Source: Prochlorococcus sp. AG-418-D13
Lineage (GTDB): Bacteria > Cyanobacteriota > Cyanobacteriia > PCC-6307 > Cyanobiaceae
Assembly (NCBI GenBank): GCA_003214315.1
Contig: QCLU01000004.1
Span: 62,001-126,000 of the forward strand
DNA length: 64,000 nt
Reading direction: 5' to 3'
Under the pieces are notes generated by a model that worked only from the letters and a program-made list of their open reading frames with translations, made no database searches and was not told the DNA's origin. A program made the translations under genes and the position numbers. This document shows, piece after piece, positions 8,126 to 18,985 of the stretch (positions are counted from its first letter, which is position 1; every line of letters starts with the position of its first letter).

Positions 8126-9876
8126 TGAAAAACTACAAAAAAATTGTTCGTCTAATCCCCCTTGATCAAAAAAGATTTAAATTTCTCTATTTTTTTAGTT
8201 TGATATTAATATTTTGTTTGTTTGGTAGGTTAGTTAAATTGCAAGTCTTTAATTCCTCTGATTTGCAAAGGAAAGCTAGATTAATACAGTCTTCTAAAAC
8301 TAACTCCTTAAAAAAAAGGAGATCAATTGTTGATAGAAATAATAGACTAATTGCTTACGATAAACCGCTCTATAAATTATGGGCCCATCCAAAATATTTT
8401 AATTTCCCTGGTGATTCAATAAATAAAGTTCGCAGTATTGAAGAAGTTACAAAAAAATTGTCACCTATCTTGAATATTAATGATGAAATACTCTTGGGTA
8501 AATTTAATAAAAAAATGAGTGGTATTAAGCTTTTGGATAAAATTTCTGAAGAAAAGGCAGAAAAGATTAAGAACCTTCGAATAAGCGGACTTGATTTATT
8601 TAAATATTCGCAGAGATATTATCCACAAGGGGAGCTTTACTCTAATCTTGTCGGTTTTGTTAATGATGAGAATAAGGCTTCAGCAGGTTTAGAGCTTTAT
8701 TTAGATAATCAAATTAAAGTTTTTAATAAAAGTAATTTAATAAAAAGAGGAGGAGACGGAACTCCTCTACCGGATAATTCCGCCCCAGGTGATTTTATTT
8801 CTGATTACAAAAGTTTAGGCCTAACTATAGATTCAAAATTACAGAAAGCGTCATTCAATGCATTATCAAAGCAAGTAAGCAAATGGAAAGCAAAGAAGGG
8901 ATTTGCCATAGTTATGGATGTTAATAATGGTCGGATTCTTTCCTTAGTTACATTCCCCTCATATGATCCAAATAAATTTTGGCAGTATGATTCTGAACTC
9001 TTTAGAGGTTGGTATTCTCAAGATTTATTTGAGCCTGGTTCAACTTTTAAACCTATCAATCTTGCCTTAGCTTTAGAAGAAAAAATTATCCAGAAAGATG
9101 GATTCGTTGAAGATACTGGAGAGATTAATGTTGGAGGATGGACACTTTCTAATTGGGATAAAAAAGGTAACGGATACATTGACTATCCAAAAGTATTGCA
9201 AGTTTCAAGTAATGTTGGAATGGTAAAAATAATGCAGAATTTAGACCCTACAATTTATTGGGATTGGCTTAAAAATTTAGGTATAAATAAAAATTTAGAG
9301 ACTGACTTATTTGAATCAACTGCTGGTCAACTAAAGAAAAAAGATTTATTTGTAAATCAATCAATTGAGCCTGCAGTAACTTCTTTTGGTAAAGGGTTCT
9401 CAATCTCGCCACTTAAATTGGTTCAACTTCATGCGGCTATAGCAAATGGAGGTTTTGAAGTAACTCCTCATGTAACCTCCACTTTCAAAGAAAAAGTTTA
9501 TAAAAATCCAAAAAAACAATTTTTTTCATACGAAGTTTCTAAAACTGTTCTTGAATGGATGGAGAGCGTAGTTGATAAAGGTAGTGGATCTGGAGTGAAA
9601 ATCGAGGGTTATAGGATAGCAGGGAAAACGGGCACTTCCCAAAAAGCCTTAAATGGTTCCTATACAAGTAGAAAAGTTTGCAGTTTTATTGCCACCTTAC
9701 CAGTTAATGATCCGAAATATGCTGTCCTAGTAGTCGTTGATGAGCCATCTAATTCCTATGCATATGGTTCAACTGTTGCTGTACCAGTTGCTAAAGAAAT
9801 TATCGAGAGTTTGATAGTTATTGAAAAAATACCTCCTAAGATTAAAGATCATGGAATGATTGTTAAAAAACCCTAA
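8125..9876 (+). CDS. ftsI: Division-specific class B penicillin-binding protein (FtsI/PBP3)
   Basis: Septal peptidoglycan transpeptidase. One transmembrane helix (about residues 20-38) precedes the PBP dimerisation domain and a C-terminal transpeptidase domain. The active-site motifs are STFK (serine near residue 306), SSN (in VSSNVGM) and KTGTS (in RIAGKTGTSQKA). Length of 583 is typical. ATG at 8125 is preferred over TTG at 8122 because AAGGGGA (8113-8119) lies at proper distance and the ATG overlaps the upstream stop. No PASTA domains are present. Confidence 0.95.
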   Translation: MKNYKKIVRLIPLDQKRFKFLYFFSLILIFCLFGRLVKLQVFNSSDLQRKARLIQSSKTNSLKKRRSIVDRNNRLIAYDKPLYKLWAHPKYFNFPGDSINKVRSIEEVTKKLSPILNINDEILLGKFNKKMSGIKLLDKISEEKAEKIKNLRISGLDLFKYSQRYYPQGELYSNLVGFVNDENKASAGLELYLDNQIKVFNKSNLIKRGGDGTPLPDNSAPGDFISDYKSLGLTIDSKLQKASFNALSKQVSKWKAKKGFAIVMDVNNGRILSLVTFPSYDPNKFWQYDSELFRGWYSQDLFEPGSTFKPINLALALEEKIIQKDGFVEDTGEINVGGWTLSNWDKKGNGYIDYPKVLQVSSNVGMVKIMQNLDPTIYWDWLKNLGINKNLETDLFESTAGQLKKKDLFVNQSIEPAVTSFGKGFSISPLKLVQLHAAIANGGFEVTPHVTSTFKEKVYKNPKKQFFSYEVSKTVLEWMESVVDKGSGSGVKIEGYRIAGKTGTSQKALNGSYTSRKVCSFIATLPVNDPKYAVLVVVDEPSNSYAYGSTVAVPVAKEIIESLIVIEKIPPKIKDHGMIVKKP

Positions 9877-9966
9877 AATTTTCCAATTTTATAAATATTT
9901 AGTTCATTATCTGATGATTTCATCACGAATAAAAGCTAGTTTATATATATGTATGATTTTCTAGAT

Positions 9967-10968
9967 ATGAAATCAATTTTAGAACAATTGTCCGCAATGA
10001 CCGTTGTTGTTGCTGATACTGGAGATTTAGATTCGATAAAAAAATTTCAACCAAGGGACGCCACCACCAATCCATCGTTAATACTTGCTGCTGCTAAGAA
10101 CCCTGATTATGTGAAATTAATTGATAAAGCTTTAGAAAGTTCAGAAAATGCATTGCCACAAGGATTCTCCGAAATTGAATTAATCAAAGAAACTGTTGAC
10201 CAGGTTTCAGTATTTTTTGGAAAAGAAATATTGAAAATTATTTCAGGGCGTGTATCTACAGAAGTTGATGCAAGACTGAGCTTTGACACAGAAGCTACGG
10301 TAGAAAAAGCTAGAAAATTGATCAATCTTTATAAAAATTTTGGAATTGAAAAGGAAAGAATTTTGATTAAGATTGCTGCAACTTGGGAGGGAATTAAGGC
10401 AGCTGAAATTTTGGAAAAAGAGGGTATTAAGTGCAACTTAACTTTACTTTTTAACTTCTGCCAAGCGGTAACTTGTGCCAATGCTAAGATAACTCTAATT
10501 TCTCCGTTCGTTGGCCGTATATTGGATTGGCATAAAGCAAAAACTGGTAAAACTAGTTTTGTTGGTGCTGAAGACCCTGGTGTGATTTCGGTTACACAAA
10601 TATACAAGTACTTTAAAGAAAAGGGATTCAAGACAGAAGTAATGGGAGCGAGTTTTAGAAATCTTGATGAAATAAAAGAATTAGCAGGTTGCGATCTTTT
10701 AACAATCGCACCAAAATTTCTTGAGGAACTTAAAAAAGAAAAAGGAGAGTTAGTTAGGAAATTAGATGTAAGTACCCAAATAAATAATTCTATTGATTAC
10801 GAATTTGAAGAAAAAGATTTCAGATTAAGTATGTTAGACGATCAAATGGCAAGTGAAAAGCTTAGTGAAGGTATCACTGGATTCAGTAAGGCTATAGAAG
10901 AATTGGAAGAGCTGCTACTAAAGAGATATTCAGAGATTAAAAATCATAAATTGATTTCTGCTAACTAA
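9967..10968 (+). CDS. tal: Transaldolase
   Basis: Pentose phosphate and Calvin-cycle-linked enzyme that moves dihydroxyacetone units between sugar phosphates. Visible signatures are [10 protein letters not shown] near residue 30 and the active-site lysine in [12 protein letters not shown] near residue 135. Length of 333 fits TalB-type enzymes. I start it at ATG 9967 ([12 protein letters not shown]) rather than the ATG six codons earlier, because this form begins exactly where family members begin. In marine cyanobacteria transaldolase supports night-time sugar breakdown. It stands between ftsI and a convergent flavoprotein gene. Confidence 0.95.
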   Translation: MKSILEQLSAMTVVVADTGDLDSIKKFQPRDATTNPSLILAAAKNPDYVKLIDKALESSENALPQGFSEIELIKETVDQVSVFFGKEILKIISGRVSTEVDARLSFDTEATVEKARKLINLYKNFGIEKERILIKIAATWEGIKAAEILEKEGIKCNLTLLFNFCQAVTCANAKITLISPFVGRILDWHKAKTGKTSFVGAEDPGVISVTQIYKYFKEKGFKTEVMGASFRNLDEIKELAGCDLLTIAPKFLEELKKEKGELVRKLDVSTQINNSIDYEFEEKDFRLSMLDDQMASEKLSEGITGFSKAIEELEELLLKRYSEIKNHKLISAN

Positions 10969-10992
10969 ATTTAAGTTCGAATTTAAAAAGAA

Positions 10993-12126
10993 TTAAGTCT
11001 CACTTTTTGTTAAAAGTCTTCTGATAACTCTTTTTGCAATATCTTCATAACTCATTTCTCCTGATAATATTTGAGCAATACGTTTGGGTGCTGTTTTTCT
11101 TTTGACACCTAGTTGATATCCAGTTCTTGGAAATCTGTAAAATACTTGGGCTATTCTCCTTCCCCAAGCCATTGATTTCCCCCAAATGTTGTTAATTTTT
11201 TTCGTATAAAGATTTAAATTGGTTACTTTTCCTGATAGGCACTGATCTATGTATTCTGCAGCATAAAAACTGCTAATTAATGATGGTCTAATTCCTTCAG
11301 CTAAAAAAGGATCACATAGAGATGCTGCATCTCCAACCGCTAAAACTTTGTCACCATTAATTGAGTGGAAGCCATTCCATATTCTCAGTTTCTTACTAAT
11401 TGTTTTATGAGGAAAATCGTCAAAACCAAAGCTTCTGATAACTTGTTTATTTATAGCCTGATTTTCTAAGAGACCATTATTTATAAAAGTACCTAAACCA
11501 ATATTTAAGCTTTCTTGTAGGGGAAATGCCCATGCAAAACCATATTTTATAAATCCAAACTCAAATCTAACTGCATCTCCAGGTATTTCACCCAACCCTT
11601 TTAATCTTAATGAGATTGTGTTAGCAAATTTCGGTTTTCTTGGGCCTAAATTGAAATAACTCGCCCATTTCGATTGGGACCCATCTGCAATTACAAGAAA
11701 TTCTGTAGTATATTTTATTTCGTTATTGCAAGTAATTTCCCATTTATCATTTTTTTTTATGATTTTTTCTATCAATAATGGTCTCATTATCTGAGCTCCA
11801 TTACTCAAGGATTCATCAAGTAATAATTGATCTAGTTTTTCTCTTTTAACAATCCAAAATGGGGATTCACCAGTCAGATCAGCAGTTACATTATCTGCAG
11901 CCTTCCATCTGAATTCAACATTCTTAATTTTTGATTCTATGCAATCTTCTATATTTAAAGGAAGAAATCTTTGCATTGAAGATGCCATCCCACCTGCACA
12001 TGGTTTGTAATCTTGGAATTTTTCTTTTTCAATAATTAAAACTGAATATCCTTTCTTTGATAGGTTAAGAGCGGTGGAAGATCCTGATAAACCTCCACCA
12101 ATTATTACAACGTCAAATCCTATCAA
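10993..12126 (-). CDS. Geranylgeranyl-reductase-family FAD-dependent oxidoreductase
   Basis: A flavoprotein of 377 residues. The N-terminal dinucleotide-binding fold reads [17 protein letters not shown], with EKE ending the second strand, and KPCAGGM follows near residue 41. The C-terminal FAD-contact motif is [19 protein letters not shown]. This pattern is that of the geranylgeranyl reductase (ChlP/digeranylglycerophospholipid reductase) family. It is probably not the main ChlP, and the substrate cannot be told. The start is TTG at 12126, overlapping the frr stop by four bases, so frr and this gene are likely one translational unit behind pyrH. Confidence 0.85.
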   Translation of the reverse strand: MIGFDVVIIGGGLSGSSTALNLSKKGYSVLIIEKEKFQDYKPCAGGMASSMQRFLPLNIEDCIESKIKNVEFRWKAADNVTADLTGESPFWIVKREKLDQLLLDESLSNGAQIMRPLLIEKIIKKNDKWEITCNNEIKYTTEFLVIADGSQSKWASYFNLGPRKPKFANTISLRLKGLGEIPGDAVRFEFGFIKYGFAWAFPLQESLNIGLGTFINNGLLENQAINKQVIRSFGFDDFPHKTISKKLRIWNGFHSINGDKVLAVGDAASLCDPFLAEGIRPSLISSFYAAEYIDQCLSGKVTNLNLYTKKINNIWGKSMAWGRRIAQVFYRFPRTGYQLGVKRKTAPKRIAQILSGEMSYEDIAKRVIRRLLTKSET

Positions 12127-12671
12127 ACTTTTAGAATTTCCTTCTCTTTCTCAGACAATTTAGTTTCTATTAAAGCAATATATTTATCAGTAATTTTCTG
12201 AATTTCAGATTGATTATCTCTCGATTCGTCAATAGAAATAAGGCCATCTTTTTCGTCTTTTTTTTCTTTATCAACAGCATCTCTTCTGATATTTCTCAAA
12301 GCTACTTTTCCTTCCTCTGCATATTTAGAGGCTAATTTACAAAATTCTTTTCTTCTTTCTTCTGTTAAAGGAGGAACATTTATTCTTATTACTTTCCCAT
12401 CATTATTTGGAGTAATACCTAAATCACTCATAGAAATAGATTTTTCTATCGCTTGTAAACATGAAATATCGAAAGGTTGTATTGAAATTGTTTGCGAATC
12501 AACAGTGCTTATAGTGGCAAGCGATTTGATTGGTGTTTCTGCTCCGTAGTACTCAACACTTACTCTGTCTAACAAGGAAGCATTAGCTCTGCCTGTCCTA
12601 ATTGTATTAAAGTTTCTTTGTATGGCTTCAATACTTTTATTCATATTTTCTTGAATTTCTTTTTCTTTCAT
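12123..12671 (-). CDS. frr: Ribosome recycling factor
   Basis: RRF works with EF-G to split post-termination ribosomes. The 182-residue protein has the family's elongated helical ends and the segment [19 protein letters not shown] near residue 21, plus [11 protein letters not shown] and RNIRRDA later on. It lies 22 bases downstream of pyrH, the conserved bacterial order, and overlaps the flavoprotein gene downstream. Confidence 0.98.
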   Translation of the reverse strand: MKEKEIQENMNKSIEAIQRNFNTIRTGRANASLLDRVSVEYYGAETPIKSLATISTVDSQTISIQPFDISCLQAIEKSISMSDLGITPNNDGKVIRINVPPLTEERRKEFCKLASKYAEEGKVALRNIRRDAVDKEKKDEKDGLISIDESRDNQSEIQKITDKYIALIETKLSEKEKEILKV

Positions 12672-12693
12672 AATTAAAAAAATTAAATGATCT

Positions 12694-13398
12694 TTAACTA
12701 ATTAAAGAGCCAATTGGCTCACCAGCAACAGCTTTAGAAATGTTCCCTTTTTTGAATATATCAAAAACCATAATTGGGATATTATTATCTTTGCAAAGTG
12801 CAATCGCAGTACTGTCCATTACTGCAATTTCATCACTAAGAACTTGTTGATAACTGAGAGAGGAATATTTTTTTGCATCTTTAAATTGATTGGGATCACG
12901 ATCGTATACTCCATCAACTTTAGTAGCCTTCATAACAACTTCAGCGTTTATCTCTGCTGCCCGCAAAGCTGCCGTAGTATCAGTTGTGAAAAATGGATTT
13001 CCGCATCCACCTCCGAAGACTACAACTCTACCTTTTTCTAGGTGCCTCATGGCTCTTCTTCTAATGTAGGGTTCCGCAATTTCCTGCATTTCGATTGCTG
13101 TTTGCACTCTGGTTGCAACACCTACTCTCTCAAGACCATCTTGAAGTGAAATTGCATTCATTACTGTTGCTAGCATCCCTACATAATCAGCGGTCGCCCT
13201 GTCCATTCCATCTGCAGATCCTTTAAGCCCCCTAAAAATGTTTCCACCACCAACAACTATTGCAAGTTGTACATTATTTTCGACTACTTTTGAAACATCC
13301 TCTGCAATTGACTGAACTATAGCAGGATCAATACCATAAGGTTTTTCACCCATTAGTGCTTCACCACTAAGTTTTAAGAGAACTCTTTTGTAAGTCAT
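12694..13398 (-). CDS. pyrH: Uridylate (UMP) kinase
   Basis: Amino-acid-kinase-fold enzyme that phosphorylates UMP to UDP in pyrimidine nucleotide synthesis. It starts [15 protein letters not shown], and carries [10 protein letters not shown] near residue 49, [12 protein letters not shown] and [10 protein letters not shown], all characteristic. Length of 234 is normal. The ATG is at 13396-13398; a TACAAT-like -10 element on this strand (13405-13410) would give a very short leader. First gene of the pyrH-frr-flavoprotein group. Confidence 0.98.
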   Translation of the reverse strand: MTYKRVLLKLSGEALMGEKPYGIDPAIVQSIAEDVSKVVENNVQLAIVVGGGNIFRGLKGSADGMDRATADYVGMLATVMNAISLQDGLERVGVATRVQTAIEMQEIAEPYIRRRAMRHLEKGRVVVFGGGCGNPFFTTDTTAALRAAEINAEVVMKATKVDGVYDRDPNQFKDAKKYSSLSYQQVLSDEIAVMDSTAIALCKDNNIPIMVFDIFKKGNISKAVAGEPIGSLIS

Positions 13399-13525
13399 TC
13401 AATAATTGTACTTTTAAGACCTTAGCAAGTAATTGCACCAAATTTATTTTTTGTTCAGATATTGCTTGCGTCTTTAAACATTTCTAAACCTGCCTAAAGA
13501 AATTATAAATAATAATTTACTCCAA

Positions 13526-14218
13526 CTAAAATTCAACACACTTTTGTGCTTTTATTCCTTGTTCTTTAAATGGATGTCTTATTAGTTTCATTTCTGTAAC
13601 AAGATCAGCGAAATTGATAATTGAATCAGAGGCTCCCCTTCCCGTTAAAACAATATGATTTTTTCTATTATTTAAACTTTTTAAAAAAGTGATTATTTCT
13701 TCCGGTGCAAGATAACCAAGTTTTGTCGCAATATTAATTTCATCTAGAATGATTAGTTTATAAGATTCGTTTTGTATGTATTTTTTGGCTAATTGCCAAG
13801 CCTCTTGAACTAATTTTTCATCTCTTATTCTGTCTTGTGTTTCCCAAGTAAATCCCTCTCCTAATGAGTGCCAAGATATGTTTGAAGAAAAGTTTTTAAG
13901 TGCTTTTTCTTCTCCAGTAGTCCAGCCTCCTTTGATAAATTGAATTATTGCTACTTTATAGCCATGCCCTATTGTCCTTAAAGCCATACCTAAAGATGCA
14001 GTTGTCTTTCCCTTACCATTTCCTGTAAAAACAATCAATAATCCTTTTTTTGTTTTTCTAATTTGTAGTCTTTCGGCTTGAATATCTTTTCTTTGCTGCA
14101 TTCTTTTTTTATATGCGCTCTCATCGCTATCCGGTGATAATTTACCTCCCATTCCAAGTTTATTTGCTTGATTATCGAGGTTAAATATTTTCTCGGAAGA
14201 TGAAGGTTTTTCTTTCAT
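13526..14218 (-). CDS. cobO: Cob(I)alamin adenosyltransferase, CobO/BtuR type
   Basis: Transfers the adenosyl group of ATP to cob(I)alamin or cobyrinic acid diamide in B12 synthesis. The P-loop FTGNGKGKTTAS lies near residue 64 and the Walker-B-like IILDEINIA near residue 153. QFIKGGWTTGEEKAL is also typical. The C-terminus HPFKEQGIKAQKCVEF matches the CobO ending. An N-terminal extension of about 55 polar residues precedes the nucleotide-binding core. It is followed closely by the recombinase gene on the same strand (reading order: recombinase, then cobO). Confidence 0.95.
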   Translation of the reverse strand: MKEKPSSSEKIFNLDNQANKLGMGGKLSPDSDESAYKKRMQQRKDIQAERLQIRKTKKGLLIVFTGNGKGKTTASLGMALRTIGHGYKVAIIQFIKGGWTTGEEKALKNFSSNISWHSLGEGFTWETQDRIRDEKLVQEAWQLAKKYIQNESYKLIILDEINIATKLGYLAPEEIITFLKSLNNRKNHIVLTGRGASDSIINFADLVTEMKLIRHPFKEQGIKAQKCVEF

Positions 14219-14252
14219 ATGACCCTTATTTTTATTTAATAATTATAAATCT

Positions 14253-15422
14253 TTAAATGTTTTTAACTCTTTTAACTTTTAAAAGTGCGTTATTTACTGC
14301 CTGTTGTTGATCTCTTTTAGTAATCCAGTGGTGATAAGTTTGAGTATGTAAACTAACCGAATGTCCCATCATTCTGGCAGCCACAGTATCAGGTAAATCA
14401 TAAAAAATCGTTCTAACTGCCCAAGCATGTCTTAGATCATAAGGTTTTATTTGTAAAGAGTAGCGCTTAAACTGGTCTGTAATTTTTTTTCCAATATTCT
14501 GTAAGGTTGTAATTTTAAGGTCTCTATTAATATTTGGAAGAAGTTCTGGATTCTCACCAAGTTTTGATAATTCGAACTTTTCCACCCATTCAGGATGAAA
14601 TGGCCAAACTTGATGTTCCCCAGTTTTAGTCGTAGGTAAAACTCTAATAATTTTGTCCCCAAAATTAGTAAGAGAACTTAAATCACAAAAAAATACTTCA
14701 TGATTCCTTAATCCATATGTAGCCATCAGACCAAAAACAAATTTCCAAGACTTGTTTGGTATGGTCTCCCAAAGTTTCTCTATTAATTCGTCTTCAGGTA
14801 GATCCCTAAATCCTGCTTTGTTCAGACCATATCCTCTAGAATTTAATTTCCAATCTTCTGGTAGTTTAATGTCCAAAAACTTAGCCAAAACACTTAAAGA
14901 AGTAGCGCATTGTTTCCTACTTCTGGTACCTTCATTGTAACTTTCAAGTGTTTTTTGAAATATTTTTTCTAAAGCTTCATTCTCATACTCATTGTAAATA
15001 TTTAGGATTCTTTTCATATATGGTTTGTAAGAACTTCTCCAAGTAGTTTTTCTAGTGCTGGTTCGAAAATCACTTTTATTTTCTTTAAAAAAAAATTCCT
15101 CAAATTGATTTAATCTTTTTGGGAATTCAAAACCATCTTTTATTTCCTTTTTATAAGGTTTGCCTATCCAATTAATCCAATCAAATTGATTCAATTCCAA
15201 TTGCAAATTGATTAATTGTAATTTTTTTTTGGCCTCCTCTAATCCAGAAATATCAGCCTTTAAACCAAGAGATATTCTTTGAACTTTAAAGTTATTGTTA
15301 TCTTCTTTGGATGGTAGTGAACCACGAATATTTAATTTCTCTCCTCTTTTCTCAATTTTAAGCTTGCTGCCTCGAGTAGCAAATTTATCATTGACATTAT
15401 TAATTTCCTGAATTACGTTCAT
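14253..15422 (-). CDS. Tyrosine recombinase (phage integrase family), solitary
   Basis: A 389-residue site-specific recombinase. The catalytic half (residues about 210-380) shows Arg239 (ATYGLRNHEV), Lys266 (TTKTGEH), Arg331 (YDLRHAW), His354 (MGHSVS) and the nucleophile Tyr363 (QTYHHW). The first histidine of the usual HxxR box is tyrosine (Tyr328). The N-terminal 130 residues are lysine-rich and could be an arm-binding and core-binding region. No other phage gene, tRNA or direct-repeat attachment site is visible around it, and base composition matches its neighbours. It may be a domesticated host gene. Function is unproven. Confidence 0.85.
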   Translation of the reverse strand: MNVIQEINNVNDKFATRGSKLKIEKRGEKLNIRGSLPSKEDNNNFKVQRISLGLKADISGLEEAKKKLQLINLQLELNQFDWINWIGKPYKKEIKDGFEFPKRLNQFEEFFFKENKSDFRTSTRKTTWRSSYKPYMKRILNIYNEYENEALEKIFQKTLESYNEGTRSRKQCATSLSVLAKFLDIKLPEDWKLNSRGYGLNKAGFRDLPEDELIEKLWETIPNKSWKFVFGLMATYGLRNHEVFFCDLSSLTNFGDKIIRVLPTTKTGEHQVWPFHPEWVEKFELSKLGENPELLPNINRDLKITTLQNIGKKITDQFKRYSLQIKPYDLRHAWAVRTIFYDLPDTVAARMMGHSVSLHTQTYHHWITKRDQQQAVNNALLKVKRVKNI

Positions 15423-15487
15423 TTACTTATATAATTGACCATATAATGACGTTTTTAATGTTGATTTTCAATCTCCATAAATTTTAA

Positions 15488-16663
15488 ATGGACAAAATAG
15501 GCGTCTTACTAATGAATTTAGGAGGGCCTGAACGCATTACTGATGTAGGCCCGTTCTTATACAATCTTTTTTCTGATCCGGAAATTATCAGGACGCCTTT
15601 CCCTGTTTTTCAAAAGCCCCTAGCTTGGTTAATTAGCACGCTTAGGAGTACTACTTCACAACAGGCCTACCTTTCTATAGGTGGAGGTTCACCTATCAGA
15701 AGGATAACTGAACAACAAGCAAGAGAATTACAATCTAAATTAAGGGACAAGGGGTTTAATGCTACTACCTATATCGCTATGAGGTATTGGCATCCTTTTA
15801 CCGAATCAGCAATTGCGGATATGAAAGCAGATGGTATAGATCAAGTTGTAGTAATACCCTTGTATCCACATTTTTCTATAAGTACCAGTGGTTCGAGCTT
15901 TAGGGAATTAAAAAAATTGCGAGATTCTGATGATGAATTTAAGAAGGTTCCAATGAGATGTGTAAGGAATTGGTTTAGTCAATCAGGTTATTTAAAGTCT
16001 ATGGTTGAATTAATATCTGAACAAATTTCACTTTGTGAATTACCTTCAAAAGCTCATATATTTTTCACTGCTCATGGAGTTCCTAAGAGTTACGTAGAGG
16101 AAGCTGGAGATCCTTACAAACAACAAATTGAAGATTGTTCTTTATTAATTATAAATGAGCTGGAAAAATGTTTAGGGCATAGTAACCCTCATACACTTTC
16201 TTATCAAAGTAGAGTCGGTCCCGTTGAATGGTTAAAGCCTTATACAGAAGAAGTGTTAGCTGATCTTGGAAGGTCAAATGTTAATGATCTGATTGTGGTC
16301 CCAATAAGTTTCGTTGGAGAGCATATCGAAACATTGCAAGAAATTGATATTGAATATAAAGAAATTGCTGAAAAGGCTGGTATTAAAAACTTTCGGAGAG
16401 TTAAGGCTTTAAATACTCATCCTACTTTTATTGAAGGCCTTAGTGATCTAGTGATTTCCTGCTTGGAAGGACCTCTTGTTAATATAGAGGAGGCTTCACA
16501 GTTGCCTGAAAAAGTTAAACTTTATCCCCAAGAGAAGTGGCAATGGGGTTGGAATAATAGTTCAGAAGTTTGGAACGGAAGGGTTGCAATGATTATTTTT
16601 CTTGTGCTTTTTATTGAACTTATTTCAGGCTCTGGTCCTTTACATAAATTAGGCATTTTATAA
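15488..16663 (+). CDS. hemH: Ferrochelatase with C-terminal Hlip/CAB-like domain
   Basis: Inserts ferrous iron into protoporphyrin IX, the last step to heme. The core covers residues about 1-320, with [11 protein letters not shown] at the start, [17 protein letters not shown] containing the catalytic histidine, and [17 protein letters not shown] containing the conserved glutamate. A linker leads to a C-terminal transmembrane helix of the chlorophyll a/b-binding type, [19 protein letters not shown] (about 359-377), matching the high-light-inducible protein consensus. This tail is known in cyanobacterial and plastid ferrochelatases. It divergently faces the recombinase gene. Confidence 0.97.
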   Translation: MDKIGVLLMNLGGPERITDVGPFLYNLFSDPEIIRTPFPVFQKPLAWLISTLRSTTSQQAYLSIGGGSPIRRITEQQARELQSKLRDKGFNATTYIAMRYWHPFTESAIADMKADGIDQVVVIPLYPHFSISTSGSSFRELKKLRDSDDEFKKVPMRCVRNWFSQSGYLKSMVELISEQISLCELPSKAHIFFTAHGVPKSYVEEAGDPYKQQIEDCSLLIINELEKCLGHSNPHTLSYQSRVGPVEWLKPYTEEVLADLGRSNVNDLIVVPISFVGEHIETLQEIDIEYKEIAEKAGIKNFRRVKALNTHPTFIEGLSDLVISCLEGPLVNIEEASQLPEKVKLYPQEKWQWGWNNSSEVWNGRVAMIIFLVLFIELISGSGPLHKLGIL

Positions 16664-16799
16664 AGAACAATTGAAATTTATTTGATAATTTTTAATTTAT
16701 TGAAAGATTATTTTGACTACATTTCTGACATTACATTTCTAAATTAGGCAAAAGTATTTAATTAAGTTTAAAATTTATAGTAAATGTTGAATTTCTTTA

Positions 16800-18563
16800 G
16801 TGACCCTTACTTCGAGATCCTTTTTAAAGGGTAGTTCAAAACATAAAAATCCAGTTTGGATAACTGGAGCGGATGCACTAATGGATTCTTTAAAAATTCA
16901 TGGAGTAAAAGTTATATTTGGATATCCTGGGGGCGCCATACTTCCAATATATGACGCCGTTCATAAGGCAGAACAAGAAGGTTGGTTAACGCACTATATG
17001 GTTAGGCATGAACAAGGTGGTTCACATGCTGCTGATGGATATGCAAGATCTACAGGTGAAGTAGGAGTATGTTTTGGGACCTCAGGCCCAGGTGCAACAA
17101 ATTTGGTAACAGGAATTGCCACTGCGCAAATGGATTCAGTCCCCCTAGTTGTAGTTACAGGTCAAGTCCCAAGACCTGCTATAGGTACAGACGCTTTTCA
17201 AGAAACTGATATTTTTGGCATAACTCTTCCAATAGTGAAACATTCATGGGTAATAAGAGATCCTTCAGATATCGCGAAAGTAGTTTCTGAAGCTTTTTTT
17301 ATAGCTTCATCTGGAAGGCCTGGCCCTGTTTTAATTGATATACCCAAAGATGTAGGTCAGGAGTTCTTTAATTACCAAAGAGTTTTGCCTGGTGAGATTA
17401 TTCCTAAAGGATTTAAAAGGAATGGAGAAATTAACGATTGCGATATCAATAAAGCAATTAAGTTAATAGAAGATTCTGAAAGACCTCTTCTATACGTAGG
17501 AGGTGGGGCAATATCTTCAGGGGCTCATGATGAAATAAAAACTTTGGCAAAGAATTATCAAATACCAGTTACCACAACCTTAATGGGAAAGGGCGCTTTT
17601 GATGAAAAAGATAATTTATCAGTAGGGATGTTAGGAATGCATGGAACTGCTTACGCAAATTTCGCTGTTACAGAATGCGATCTTTTAATTGCTATTGGAG
17701 CTAGATTCGATGATAGGGTGACAGGAAAATTAGATACTTTTGCACCTAATGCAAAGGTAATTCATATAGATATCGACCCAGCAGAAGTTAATAAAAATAG
17801 ACGTGTAGATGTTGCAATTGTTTCTGATGTTTCAAAAGCTGTTCTCAAAATTAATGAACAATCTCTAAAAAACAAATTTACTTTTCAGACGAAAAACTGG
17901 TTAGAAAAAATTGAATTTTGGAAAAATAAGCACCCTTTATATGACCCGCCCAAAGAAGGAGAAATTTATCCTCAGGAGGTTCTTTTAAAAGTGAGGGAGC
18001 TTTCACCAGAAGCTTATGTAACTACAGATGTAGGACAACATCAGATGTGGGCTGCTCAATACCTTAGGAATTCTCCAAGAAAATGGATTAGTAGTGCAGG
18101 CTTGGGAACTATGGGTTTTGGATTGCCAGCGGCAATTGGAGTAAAAGCAGCCTTACCTAATTCAGATGTAATTTGTATTGCAGGAGATGCAAGTGTTTTA
18201 ATGAATATTCAAGAATTAGGGACTTTATCTCAATATGGTCTAAAGGTGAAATTGATTATTATCAATAATCGCTGGCAAGGGATGGTAAGACAATGGCAAG
18301 AAAGTTTCTACGATGAAAGATATTCCTCCTCTGACATGAGTTTTGGTGAACCTGATTTTGTAAAACTTGCTGAGTCTTTTGGAGTTAAAGGATACTTAAT
18401 TTCTGATAGAAAACAATTACAGAATGAATTAAAAAATGCGCTTGATCATGATGGCCCTGCCTTGATTAATATCCTTGTCAGAAGAGGTGAAAATTGTTAT
18501 CCAATGGTTCCTCCTGGTAAAAGTAATGCTCAAATGGTTGGATATGTTAATTGTGAAGACTAA
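16800..18563 (+). CDS. ilvB: Acetolactate synthase large subunit
   Basis: Thiamine-diphosphate and FAD enzyme that makes acetolactate or acetohydroxybutyrate, committing pyruvate to branched-chain amino acids. Visible are [13 protein letters not shown] and the following [18 protein letters not shown] with the catalytic glutamate, GTDAFQETD, the FAD-domain region, and the ThDP signature [12 protein letters not shown]...[12 protein letters not shown]. Length of 587 fits. The start is GTG at 16800; no in-frame ATG occurs before the conserved region. It acts with the small subunit IlvN, which is not in this window. Confidence 0.97.
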   Translation: MTLTSRSFLKGSSKHKNPVWITGADALMDSLKIHGVKVIFGYPGGAILPIYDAVHKAEQEGWLTHYMVRHEQGGSHAADGYARSTGEVGVCFGTSGPGATNLVTGIATAQMDSVPLVVVTGQVPRPAIGTDAFQETDIFGITLPIVKHSWVIRDPSDIAKVVSEAFFIASSGRPGPVLIDIPKDVGQEFFNYQRVLPGEIIPKGFKRNGEINDCDINKAIKLIEDSERPLLYVGGGAISSGAHDEIKTLAKNYQIPVTTTLMGKGAFDEKDNLSVGMLGMHGTAYANFAVTECDLLIAIGARFDDRVTGKLDTFAPNAKVIHIDIDPAEVNKNRRVDVAIVSDVSKAVLKINEQSLKNKFTFQTKNWLEKIEFWKNKHPLYDPPKEGEIYPQEVLLKVRELSPEAYVTTDVGQHQMWAAQYLRNSPRKWISSAGLGTMGFGLPAAIGVKAALPNSDVICIAGDASVLMNIQELGTLSQYGLKVKLIIINNRWQGMVRQWQESFYDERYSSSDMSFGEPDFVKLAESFGVKGYLISDRKQLQNELKNALDHDGPALINILVRRGENCYPMVPPGKSNAQMVGYVNCED

Positions 18564-18628
18564 TTTTTTTAATTCTTCATTTTAAAAAATTAACTTTAAG
18601 ATAATTTAAAAACTTAGATATTTCTGAT

Positions 18629-18979
18629 TTGAAAAAATTATCAAAAATTTTAATTATAGTCTGCTTGATTGTTCTTAATCCTGTAATAGTTAACTCGGCC
18701 GAAATTCTTCAAATTAAAAGTTCAAATACTATTTTGGTGGGGGATCAAAATAGGAATTTAACGATTGGACTATTTTGTGTAGATGTAAATAAAAATGATG
18801 AGCTTGAAGCAACTAATTTACTTAAGAGTGAATTCCCAAGAGGAAGCAAAGTGAAAATAAAACCTTTTGGTTTCAAAGAGAATGTTTTGTTAGCCAAAGT
18901 TTTTAATATTAAAGGTACTTTGGAGATGACCGAATTATTAATCGCCAAAGACTTAACTAGTGAAATTTGTCCAAGTTAA
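18629..18979 (+). CDS. Small exported protein with weak thermonuclease-like pattern
   Basis: A 116-residue protein starting at TTG 18629 with an N-terminal signal peptide (hydrophobic residues about 7-20, cleavage near VNSA). The mature part runs NTILVGDQNRNLTIGLFCVDV, then LLKSEFPRGSKVKIKPFGF and LAKVF. This recalls the strand order of the staphylococcal nuclease (OB) fold, but the catalytic arginine and glutamate pattern is not evident. I treat it as a secreted or periplasmic protein of unknown function. It lies between ilvB and the convergent YfiH gene. Confidence 0.65.
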   Translation: MKKLSKILIIVCLIVLNPVIVNSAEILQIKSSNTILVGDQNRNLTIGLFCVDVNKNDELEATNLLKSEFPRGSKVKIKPFGFKENVLLAKVFNIKGTLEMTELLIAKDLTSEICPS

Positions 18980-18985
18980 CTATCT

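Noticed and set aside
10107..10631. Two open frames antisense to the transaldolase gene
   Set aside because: Both lie wholly inside a conserved gene on the other strand and have no protein-like motifs.
14200..15490. Attachment sites or a prophage remnant around the recombinase
   Set aside because: No direct repeats, tRNA or phage genes on either side, and no change of base composition.
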